From the NCBI GenBank assembly GCA_016929495.1, contig JAFGIS010000596.1:1-39528 (forward strand): a stretch of 39,528 bases of DNA, in the 5' to 3' direction. Under the pieces are notes generated by a model that made no database searches, had not been told where the DNA came from, and saw nothing but the letters and a program-made list of their open reading frames with translations. The translations under genes and the position numbers were made by a program. Shown here in pieces: positions 33,076-39,528 of the stretch (positions are counted from its first letter, which is position 1; each line of letters opens with the position of its first letter). This DNA comes from Polyangiaceae bacterium. GTDB lineage: Bacteria > Myxococcota_A > Polyangia > Polyangiales > Polyangiaceae.

Positions 33076-33642
33076 ATGTCTCGATCTGACGTCTGGTGGT
33101 GTGCGTGGCTCGCACTGCTGGGATCGACGGCTCAAGGGTGCGGGACACAGGACGAGAAGAGGGACTCCGACCAACAGGCCGGTACCGGTACGACGGGTGG
33201 CGCGACGAGCACCACGGGGCGTCCCGGGGAAGCCGGGCGCGCAGAAGGTGGATCAGGCGGCATGGGCGCTGGCACGAAAGCCACCGGCAACGGCGAGGCA
33301 GGCGGGGCCGCCGGACCGAGCGCAGCGGCCGGGGGTGCGCAGCAAGGCCAAGAGCCCGAGCGAAGCCTGGCCGACCGCGCGCTGGCCGCGTGCGAGAGTC
33401 AGCAGGCCATCGGCTACCTTTTCGGTTGCATGGCAGTGTACGAGAGCGGCTATCTCTCCGATTGCACCAAAGCGTGGCTCGATGCGGCCGAGCAGTGTCC
33501 CACAGAGGCAGAAAGCCTGCTCGACTGCAGCGACCTGCGCGAGGCCATGGACTACGAATGTGACGCGAACCGTGACGTCGTGCTGGCGCCTGGCGTGTGC
33601 GAAGAGCAGAACCAGGACCTGCACGCGTGCCTTGGTGAGTAG
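33076..33642 (+). CDS. Small Cys-rich lipoprotein with Gly-rich linker
   Basis: 188 residues from an ATG preceded by GAAGGAG. The signal sequence DVWWCAWLALLGSTAQGC ends in a lipobox-like AQGC. About 65 residues of Gly/Ala/Thr-rich repeats (for example GTGTTGGATSTTGRPGEAG) follow, then a Cys-containing domain of about 90 residues with eight Cys spaced as in a disulfide-bonded fold. It resembles the larger lipoprotein at 21721 in plan but not closely in sequence. It follows the phosphatase by 78 bp on the same strand and may be cotranscribed. No known family. Confidence 0.78.
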   Translation: MSRSDVWWCAWLALLGSTAQGCGTQDEKRDSDQQAGTGTTGGATSTTGRPGEAGRAEGGSGGMGAGTKATGNGEAGGAAGPSAAAGGAQQGQEPERSLADRALAACESQQAIGYLFGCMAVYESGYLSDCTKAWLDAAEQCPTEAESLLDCSDLREAMDYECDANRDVVLAPGVCEEQNQDLHACLGE

Positions 33643-34427
33643 TCTGCTGTCGGATGGACAGGCGTGCGCAATCGGTCGCAAGGACGCGACTCTCTGGCGA
33701 CAGACGGTTGCGCGAGGGCGACTCTACGAAGTCCCCCGCGCGCTCCAGGATCGGCACCCATGCTCTGGTTCGTTGAGGCGTCGTTGCATGCTGCCCGACG
33801 TTGCTTGGCAAGACCGAGTGGGCGATCGCCGGACTGCCCTCGCACGCAGCGAGGTTCGTCGACGCCGACCAGAGCAGACGCGAGATCGCCATGCACAACC
33901 GGACGCTGCTTCGTGAACCACGTCGAGTATCGTGGGTCGCACAGATCCCAGACGCCGCGCGGCGAATCGGTTCTGGGCTGTACGGCTGCGACCGCCGGGC
34001 AGAGACACGACGCGATCGCGACCATCGTCGACCCAGGAGCGCCAAGGATCCGTCCCCGCACCGCTCCTACTGGGGCCACGGACGACCTGGGCTTCCGATG
34101 TCGTCGCATGTCCGGCAGTGGAGCGACGCTACCCACGCTGCCCGGACGTTCAGGCCAAGCCGATTTGCCTCGACGGGCCGACGATCTGCGGGCGCCTGCC
34201 CAGGCCTCGCACCTCCAACCGCCCGCTCGGTCCGGCGCGGTCGGGCTCGAGCATCGAGTCTTTGCTTGGACCCGATGGACAAGAGCGGCGTGCCTTGCGA
34301 GCATGGACACCCCGTGGTGGCTGGCTCGAACAAGCGCGGACATCCACCGCCGAAGAGTGAGCGACAGCGAGGTCGATCGGCAGCCGCGGCAGCCATCGAC
34401 GCCTCGTATGAACAGAGGAAGGGCACG
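33643..34427. other. Long region without a convincing gene
   Basis: 785 bp before the aldehyde dehydrogenase. Open frames exist on both strands, but they are Arg/Pro/Ser-skewed and show no domain. One frame near 34074-34097 encodes TDDLGFRC, like the end of FGE-sulfatase-type domains, and other short FGE-like pieces lie upstream in other frames. This may be a decayed gene, but the signal is too weak to annotate. The last 20 bp hold AGAGGAAG, the ribosome-binding site of the next gene. Confidence 0.45.
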
Positions 34428-35882
34428 ATGACAGACCAGCTGATGTACATCGGAGGCGAGTGGGTCGGCGCACAAGGCGGCAGGACCTTCGAGGACCTGG
34501 ATCCGTACCACGGCGTTCCCATGGCCCGTGTGGCGGCGGGCGGCCGGGCCGAGGCGAAGCGGGCGGTGGAGGCCGCGCAGGCGGCATTCCCCGAGTGGTC
34601 TTCCACGCTGCCACAGGAGCGACGAGGGCTTCTGCTCAAGGCGGCTGATCTGCTCGACCAGCGCCGCGACGACTTCGTGCCGATGCTGGTCAAGGAGACG
34701 GGCTCCACCTTTGGCTTCGCCATGTTCCAGTGTTTCTACTCGCCGGGCATTCTTCGTGAGGCGGCCTCTCAAGTGCACGAGCTCACCGGCGACGTTCTGC
34801 CCGCGAACATGCCGGGTGCTCTCTACTTCTGTCGGCGGCAACCGCTTGGCGTGGTCGGAAGCATCTCTCCCTGGAACGCGCCGCTCATCTTGTCATTGCG
34901 CGCCGTGGCCTTGCCGTTGGCGTGTGGCAATACGGTGGTGCTCAAGCCGGCACCGGATTCCCCCATTTCCGGCGGCACCATGCTGGCCGAGCTGTTCGAG
35001 GCTGCGGGATTCCCCCAGGGCGTGGTCAACGTCGTCACCCACTCGGCCGAGGCCAATCGAGAAATCGGCGATGAGTTCGTGGAGAACCCGGCGGTGCGCT
35101 GTGTCAGCTTCACCGGGTCGACGGCAGTCGGTCGCGAACTGGCCGAAAAATGCGGAAAGCATCTGAAGCGCATTGCCCTCGAGCTCGGGGGTCACAATCC
35201 ACTCATCATCCTGCGTGACGCAGACCTGGATCATGCGGTCAACGTGGCGGCGTTCGGCGCATTCCTCCATCAGGGCCAGATCTGCATGTCCGTGCGGCGG
35301 ATCATCATCGAACGCTCGATCGCGTCCGAGTTCACGCAGAAGCTGGCGGCCAAGGCACAGACGCTGAAGGTAGGCGACCCCGCACAGCACGAGACGGTGA
35401 TCGGTCCGCTCATCAACCAGAAACAACTCGAGCACGTGAAGACCAACGTGGATGCGTCGCTCGCGGCCGGTGCCCAGCTCATGTGCGGCGGCAAGCACGA
35501 AGGTCCCTGTTACTATCCGACCGTGCTCACCGGCGTGGCCCGCCCGATGCGCGTCTCCTGCGAAGAGACCTTCGGGCCAGTGGTCTCCATCCTGCCCGTG
35601 GAAGGCATGGAGGAAGCGCTCCGGGTCGCCAACGACACGAACTACGGACTGTCGGCCGGTGTGCTCACCCGCGACTACGAAAAAGGTCTCTGGCTAGCTG
35701 AGCGGCTGGAGACAGGCATGGTGCACATCAACGACTCGACCGTTCTCGACGAACCGCAGGCACCGTTCGGGGGCATGAAAGACAGCGGTCTCGGCCGCAT
35801 GGGCGGACGTGCGGCGCGCGACGAATTCACCGAGCTGCGCTGGATCACGATCCAGCGTGAGCCCCGCCACTACCCGATCTGA
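34428..35882 (+). CDS. NAD(P)-dependent aldehyde dehydrogenase, aromatic-aldehyde type
   Basis: 484 residues from an ATG with AGAGGAAG upstream. It has SPWNAPLILS, the nucleotide-binding FTGSTAVGREL, general base Glu252 in ALELGGHNPL, catalytic Cys286 in GQICMS, and PFGGMKDSGLGRMGG near the end. All catalytic residues are present. Overall wording (YIGGEWVGAQGGRTFEDLDP, and the ELRWITIQ ending) is closest to benzaldehyde, vanillin or salicylaldehyde dehydrogenases, but substrate choice is not firm. It oxidises an aldehyde to a carboxylate in the cytoplasm. The gene has no evident pathway partners nearby. An open frame extends upstream to 33801 but is not conserved. Confidence 0.92.
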   Translation: MTDQLMYIGGEWVGAQGGRTFEDLDPYHGVPMARVAAGGRAEAKRAVEAAQAAFPEWSSTLPQERRGLLLKAADLLDQRRDDFVPMLVKETGSTFGFAMFQCFYSPGILREAASQVHELTGDVLPANMPGALYFCRRQPLGVVGSISPWNAPLILSLRAVALPLACGNTVVLKPAPDSPISGGTMLAELFEAAGFPQGVVNVVTHSAEANREIGDEFVENPAVRCVSFTGSTAVGRELAEKCGKHLKRIALELGGHNPLIILRDADLDHAVNVAAFGAFLHQGQICMSVRRIIIERSIASEFTQKLAAKAQTLKVGDPAQHETVIGPLINQKQLEHVKTNVDASLAAGAQLMCGGKHEGPCYYPTVLTGVARPMRVSCEETFGPVVSILPVEGMEEALRVANDTNYGLSAGVLTRDYEKGLWLAERLETGMVHINDSTVLDEPQAPFGGMKDSGLGRMGGRAARDEFTELRWITIQREPRHYPI

Positions 35883-35926
35883 GCGCGGGGTCTGGGTACC
35901 GGACAGGGCCCCAGTCTTCAGGCCTC

Positions 35927-36826
35927 ATGGGCGCCGGTTCGACCCAGCTCGCGGCGTCTGCCGCCCGGCTCTCCTTGCACAGCGCACCTTCCCGCGGCAA
36001 AGATGCTTCTTCTGCCCCGGGCCCCGTGACACACATCGACCGCGCTCTCCGACACGTCCACACGCTCGACGAGCTGGCGCGCAGAACCACGGCGTTGGGC
36101 CAAATCGATGCGCGGGCCAAGGTCCTGGGCGCCTTCGCGATCCTGGTCACGGCGGCGTCGTTCGGACCGTACCAGCTTCTCAGGCCGCTTCCGCTCGTCA
36201 TCCTGCTGGCTGCGGGAATGGCGCTCGGGGACGTACCGATACGCGTCGTGCTTTCCAGGCTCGCGCTGGCCTCGCCGTTGGCCATTCTCGTCGGAATCTG
36301 GAATCCGCTGTTCGATCCAGTGCCCATGGTGCGCCTGGGGTCGCTCGTGCTGTCGGCAGGCTGGGTCTCGTTCTTGTGTGTCGTCGAACGTTTCGCCATC
36401 GCTCTTGCGGCCGTGCTCGTGCTCATCGCCACGACGGGGTTCGACCAGATGGCCGCGGCGCTCGGCCAGCTCGGCATGCCGCGCGTGCTGGTGACGCAGT
36501 TGTTGCTCCTGTACCGCTATGCGTTCGTGCTCGGCTCCGAAGCCTCACGTATGCTCAGGGCGCACGCTTTGCGCGCGCCGGACCGTCTGCGCCCGACCTG
36601 GCGTACCACGCGTTCGCTTCTGGGCGAGCTCCTGTTGCGCTCGGTCGGCCGCGCAGAACGCGTGCACACCGCCATGCTCTGCCGCGGCTTCGACGGGGAG
36701 CTCAGGCGTTCGGGGCACTCCCGCTTCGGGCTGGGCGCCGCGGCCCTCGTGCTCGGCTGCATCGCCTTCTGTGCTTGGGTGCGTTGCGTGGACGTGCCAC
36801 GTTGGCTGGGCGGACTCGTGTCATGA
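35927..36826 (+). CDS. cbiQ: CbiQ/EcfT-type transmembrane component of an ECF transporter
   Basis: 299 residues from ATG. A GTG at 36026 would give the usual family opening (THIDRALRHVHTLDELARR) and may be the true start, because the first 33 residues are low-complexity. Four to five membrane segments follow (FAILVTAASFG, LVILLAAGMAL, LASPLAILVGIW, FAIALAAVLVLI and a last one near the C-terminus). The coupling region has SEASRMLRAHALR and the EcfT motif RAERVHTAMLCRGFDG that docks on the ATPase. CbiQ is the energy-coupling T component of cobalt or nickel ECF importers. The stop overlaps the CbiO start as ATGA. No CbiM or CbiN (substrate component) is in the window. Confidence 0.88.
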   Translation: MGAGSTQLAASAARLSLHSAPSRGKDASSAPGPVTHIDRALRHVHTLDELARRTTALGQIDARAKVLGAFAILVTAASFGPYQLLRPLPLVILLAAGMALGDVPIRVVLSRLALASPLAILVGIWNPLFDPVPMVRLGSLVLSAGWVSFLCVVERFAIALAAVLVLIATTGFDQMAAALGQLGMPRVLVTQLLLLYRYAFVLGSEASRMLRAHALRAPDRLRPTWRTTRSLLGELLLRSVGRAERVHTAMLCRGFDGELRRSGHSRFGLGAAALVLGCIAFCAWVRCVDVPRWLGGLVS

Positions 36827-37575
36827 GCCATCACATCGTCTCCATGCAGGAAGTACGCTTCGCCTACGCGGACGGGCATGCGGCGCTCGACGGGGTCAGC
36901 TTCACGATCCACCATGGCGAAGCCGTCGGGTTGGTGGGCGCCAATGGTGCTGGAAAATCGACGGTCCTGCTTCACTTGGCCGGCGTCTTGCTCCCGGCCG
37001 GGGGCAAGGTGCGCGTCGGCGATTGCCCGGTCACGCGCAACACCCTCGTCGAGGTCCGGCGTCATGTGGGGTTCGTGTTTCAGGATCCAGATGACCAGTT
37101 GTTCATGCCCACGGTCGGCGAAGACGTCGCGTTCGGCCCACTGAACCAGCATCTGCCCGCCGACGAAGTCGAGCAGCGCGTCGCCGACGCGCTCGGGCGT
37201 GTGGGTGCAGCTCACCTCTCGAGCCGCCCGCCGCATCGCCTTTCGGGCGGCGAGCGTCGTGCGGCGGCTCTGGCTACCGTGCTCGCCCTGCATCCGGACA
37301 TTCTGCTGCTGGACGAACCGAGCGCGAGCCTTGACCCCGGCTCGCGCCGCAAGCTCATCGGCTATCTGCGATCCTTCGAGCATACGCGCATCATCGCGTC
37401 GCACGATCTCGATCTGGTCCTGGACGTGTGTGAACGCACGCTCGTGCTTTCGGAGGGGCGGCTGGTGGCGGACGGACCGACCGCTGAGCTCCTCGCCGAC
37501 CGCGAGCTCCTGGAGCGGGCAGGGCTCGAACTGCCGCTGCGAATGCAGCCGTGGGGCCGGCCCGGGCGGGGTTGA
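36823..37575 (+). CDS. cbiO: CbiO/EcfA-type ATPase of an ECF transporter
   Basis: 250 residues. Walker A GANGAGKST, Q-loop FQDPDDQLFMPTV, ABC signature LSGGERRAAALA, Walker B ILLLDEPSASLD, and the switch His in SHDLDLVLD are all present, so it is a complete ABC ATPase. The FQDPDDQLF wording is typical of EcfA/CbiO. It starts in the ATGA overlap with CbiQ, so the two are translated together and should form the energising module. The cargo (cobalt or nickel in the named family) cannot be told without the S-component. The C-terminus is Arg/Gly-rich. Confidence 0.93.
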   Translation: MSHHIVSMQEVRFAYADGHAALDGVSFTIHHGEAVGLVGANGAGKSTVLLHLAGVLLPAGGKVRVGDCPVTRNTLVEVRRHVGFVFQDPDDQLFMPTVGEDVAFGPLNQHLPADEVEQRVADALGRVGAAHLSSRPPHRLSGGERRAAALATVLALHPDILLLDEPSASLDPGSRRKLIGYLRSFEHTRIIASHDLDLVLDVCERTLVLSEGRLVADGPTAELLADRELLERAGLELPLRMQPWGRPGRG

Positions 37576-37609
37576 GCGGACGCTCGCCGCCACCTCAGGA
37601 CCTTCCGGG

Positions 37610-37638
37610 TTGACAGGATTATGCTGGCGCAACATAAT
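37610..37638 (+). promoter_or_regulatory. Near-consensus sigma-70 promoter of the DUF234 ATPase gene
   Basis: TTGACA (37610-37615), 17-bp spacer, CATAAT (37633-37638). The -35 is perfect and the -10 differs from TATAAT at one base, with ideal spacing, inside a short AT-rich patch in a GC-rich region. The start codon is at 37672. Confidence 0.7.
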
Positions 37639-37651
37639 GCAGCTACTGCAT
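37637..37651. promoter_or_regulatory. Operator-like dyad overlapping the -10 and start site
   Basis: ATGCAG-cta-CTGCAT is a perfect inverted repeat; allowing one mismatch the arms extend to 9 bp. It overlaps the -10 box and probable +1, so a bound protein would block transcription. A further ATTATGC at 37618-37624 repeats the half-site. Confidence 0.5.
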
Positions 37652-37671
37652 AATCTCAGTCGGGCTGCCCC

Positions 37672-39078
37672 ATGCCGTTGCCGTTTCTTGACCGCAAAGA
37701 AGAGCGTGCCCGCCTCGCCTCGGCTCTCCGCGGCAGCGACGGTGCCATGGCGGTCCTCTACGGCCGTCGACGCTGTGGAAAATCGCGCCTGCTCCAGGAG
37801 GTGCTGCCCGCTCGCCGTGCGGCCTACTACGTCGGCGACGACCGGGAGGGCTCGCTGCAGCGAGCGTCTCTCGCGGCCGAGCTGGAGCGCCTGTTGCCCG
37901 GATTCGCTGCCGTGCGCTATCCGGACTGGGAGTCTCTGCTCGATCGTCTCTGGCGCGAAGCGCCGCGCGCAGCGGTCATTGCGCTCGACGAGTTCCCTTC
38001 GCTCGTGGCTGCCGACCCGACCCTGCCGAGCCTGCTGCAGAAGCTCGTGGACCGTCGTGCACCCTCCCGCCGTCCACACCTCGTTCTTTGTGGATCGTCA
38101 CAGCGGCTCATGCAGGGGCTGGTCTTGGATCGGTCCGCACCGCTCTTCGGCCGCGCTCGAGAGATCCTGAAGATCGGTCCGCTGCCCGCCGGGTTCATCA
38201 AGCCCGCCCTCGGGCTGCGCGATGACGTTCGCGCTGTCGAGTCATTGGCTTTTTGGGGCGGGATCCCTCGGTACTGGGAGATCGCAGCACCGATCCGAGG
38301 CGCTGTGGCGGCCTTCGAGCAAGTCGCGTTGAGCCCCCTCGGAGTCCTGCACGACGAACCACGGCGCCTCCTGCTCGACGATGTCAGAGACACCACCCAG
38401 CCTTTGTCGGTACTCGCGTTGATCGGTGCCGGCTGCCATCGGCTGTCCGAGATTGCCGGCAGGCTCGGCAGACCAGCCACATCGCTCGCGCGGCCGCTGG
38501 CCACACTGGTCGAGCTCGGCCTGGTGCGTCGCGATCTTCCGTTCGGTGCCTCGCTGGTGGACTCGAAACGAACGGCCTATCGCCTGGCGGACCCGTTCCT
38601 GAGGGCGTGGTTCCGCTTCGTGGAGCCGAACCGCTCTCGGCTCGAGGCGGGGCTCGCTTCACAAGTGGCGCGCGAGGTCGAGCGAAGCCTTGCGCCGCAC
38701 GTCTCGAGCGTCTGGGAGGACCTCGTTCGGGAAGCAGTACCACGCGCGACCTGGTCGGGCCGACGCTGGGGCGAAGCCGCTTCGTGGTGGGGTCCGGGGC
38801 TCGATCGCAAACCGCTCGAGCTCGATGTCGTCGCGCAGGACGCCGATGAGAAGGAGCTTCTGGTCGGCGAAGTGAAGTGGCAGGACCAGGTCGATTGGCC
38901 GCGCGAGCTGAGCGCGCTGCGACAGAAAGCAGCGCGCCTGCCACTCGCCACCGGTCGCACCGTTCGCCTGGCCATCTGGTCGAAGCGCGTCGTGCCGCGC
39001 CCAGCCAGAGATGTCGCTTGCTACGGTCCGAAGCAGGTCCTGGCGACGCTACTCGGCAATCAGCCCGCTCATCATTAG
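37672..39078 (+). CDS. DUF234-type AAA ATPase with PD-(D/E)XK-like C-terminus
   Basis: 468 residues. The opening FLDRKEERARL and P-loop GRRRCGKS (31-38) with ALDEFPSL as Walker B mark the archaeal-type ATPase family often annotated as ATP-binding protein/DUF234. A winged-helix-like region covers about 245-300 (RLSEIAGRLGRPATSLARPL). The C-terminal part has LELDVVAQDADEKELLVGEVKW, whose D...ExK order is that of the PD-(D/E)XK nuclease-like domain found in this family. The function in the family is unknown; some members are linked to mobile elements or toxin-like systems. The strong promoter and overlapping dyad indicate tightly controlled, possibly self-repressed expression. Its end overlaps the convergent CotH-like gene by 30 bp. 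Confidence 0.87.
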   Translation: MPLPFLDRKEERARLASALRGSDGAMAVLYGRRRCGKSRLLQEVLPARRAAYYVGDDREGSLQRASLAAELERLLPGFAAVRYPDWESLLDRLWREAPRAAVIALDEFPSLVAADPTLPSLLQKLVDRRAPSRRPHLVLCGSSQRLMQGLVLDRSAPLFGRAREILKIGPLPAGFIKPALGLRDDVRAVESLAFWGGIPRYWEIAAPIRGAVAAFEQVALSPLGVLHDEPRRLLLDDVRDTTQPLSVLALIGAGCHRLSEIAGRLGRPATSLARPLATLVELGLVRRDLPFGASLVDSKRTAYRLADPFLRAWFRFVEPNRSRLEAGLASQVAREVERSLAPHVSSVWEDLVREAVPRATWSGRRWGEAASWWGPGLDRKPLELDVVAQDADEKELLVGEVKWQDQVDWPRELSALRQKAARLPLATGRTVRLAIWSKRVVPRPARDVACYGPKQVLATLLGNQPAHH

Positions 39079-39528
39079 GCTCAGGTTTTTCTGCAGACTC
39101 GGCACACTGGCAAGCAGCGCGTCGGCCGAGCTCTGCCACTGGGCGCTGTCCACCAGCGGGTCTTCCTCGATGCTGTCGGCGATCTGGGCTCGCCATGCCT
39201 CGAGTTTGTCCGCCACGCTCTGTTCGGAGAACGGTCCGGCGATGAACGCGTCGGCGATGGCCTTCTGGCGGTCGTAGATCGCCCCGCGCAGAAGCTTCAA
39301 GAACGGATCGCAGTCGATCTCCCGTACCCCGTAGGCGCCTTCCTGGGCGACACCGTTGACGACGATCGCGGCGTCGAAATAGGATATGTAGCCGTCACAG
39401 TCGCTCGTGACGACGTTCCAGTTCGGCACGCCGCCGTTTTCGTGGGGAGCGTTGTCCGACCAGAAGTTCGGCTCCGGGTACCAGAACGTTTTGTCGAGGT
39501 CCCAGGGAATGAGCGTGAAGCGCCCGCC
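39049..39528 (-). CDS. CotH-like kinase family protein, C-terminal part (truncated by window end)
   Basis: The frame is open to the window edge (160 codons visible), so the N-terminal part lies outside. RFTLIPWDLDKTFWYPEP matches the CotH kinase motif in which WDLD holds the catalytic metal-binding Asp. Downstream text (DCDPFLKLLRGAIYDRQKAIADAF, VADKLEAWRAQI) fits the helical end of CotH domains. CotH is a protein kinase of the spore coat in Bacillus, and similar domains are common in secreted myxobacterial proteins. A GTG at 39429 could be mistaken for a start, but the conserved motif precedes it, so it is internal. Confidence 0.8.
   Translation of the reverse strand, partial: GGRFTLIPWDLDKTFWYPEPNFWSDNAPHENGGVPNWNVVTSDCDGYISYFDAAIVVNGVAQEGAYGVREIDCDPFLKLLRGAIYDRQKAIADAFIAGPFSEQSVADKLEAWRAQIADSIEEDPLVDSAQWQSSADALLASVPSLQKNLSLMMSGLIAE

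Overview
The window is a GC-rich (roughly two-thirds G+C), gene-dense bacterial chromosome segment with no rRNA, tRNA, CRISPR array or transposase that I could recognise. The style of the proteins points to Myxococcota, most likely the Polyangia: lipoproteins with Gly/Ser/Thr linkers and Cys-rich heads, a CotH-type protein, multidomain one-piece signalling proteins and GGDEF response regulators. This is inference from style, not a phylogenetic placement. A PPi-type phosphofructokinase and an orange-protein (ORP) gene set suggest an anaerobic or micro-oxic lifestyle.

Layout. (1) 0-11.5 kb is a signalling island. Two paralogous cytoplasmic sensors carry a LacI/PBP1-type sugar-binding domain plus GAF; one ends in a SpoIIE/PP2C phosphatase and the other in a histidine kinase. 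They flank a phosphofructokinase and are followed by two tandem REC-GAF-GGDEF diguanylate cyclases; the kinase and the first of these are 6 bp apart. (2) 11.8-14.6 kb holds two divergent GT4 glycosyltransferases. (3) 14.6-16.5 kb holds nikR and a thioredoxin / thioredoxin reductase pair. (4) 16.8-21.5 kb is an ORP-like cluster: DUF134 regulator, sigma-54 promoter, ORP/NifX-like protein, a 26-codon coupled ORF, a double MinD-type ferredoxin ATPase, MrpORP and an FmdB zinc ribbon. (5) 22.8-27.5 kb is a compact six-gene minus-strand operon for thiol/disulfide chemistry: VKOR-DsbA, hotdog thioesterase, MBL hydrolase, Cys-less rhodanese, MauE/DoxX and DsbA. (6) 27.6-30.2 kb completes the ORP system with two more ORP-like proteins and a PAS-AAA-Fis sigma-54 activator; a second sigma-54 promoter lies in front of one of them. 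(7) 30.3-33.6 kb encodes envelope proteins: a TPR/beta-barrel protein, a lipoprotein tyrosine phosphatase and a Cys-rich lipoprotein. (8) 34.4-39.5 kb has an aldehyde dehydrogenase, a CbiQ/CbiO ECF pair without an S-component, a DUF234 ATPase behind a near-consensus sigma-70 promoter with an operator-like dyad, and the end of a CotH-like gene.

The most notable system is the split ORP cluster. In Desulfovibrio the orange-protein complex is controlled by sigma-54 and a cognate activator. Here the same parts are present: ORP domains, MrpORP, MinD-ferredoxin ATPases, a sigma-54 activator and two matching -24/-12 promoters. They are arranged around a periplasmic disulfide operon. The second promoter could transcribe that operon by read-through, which would link the two systems.
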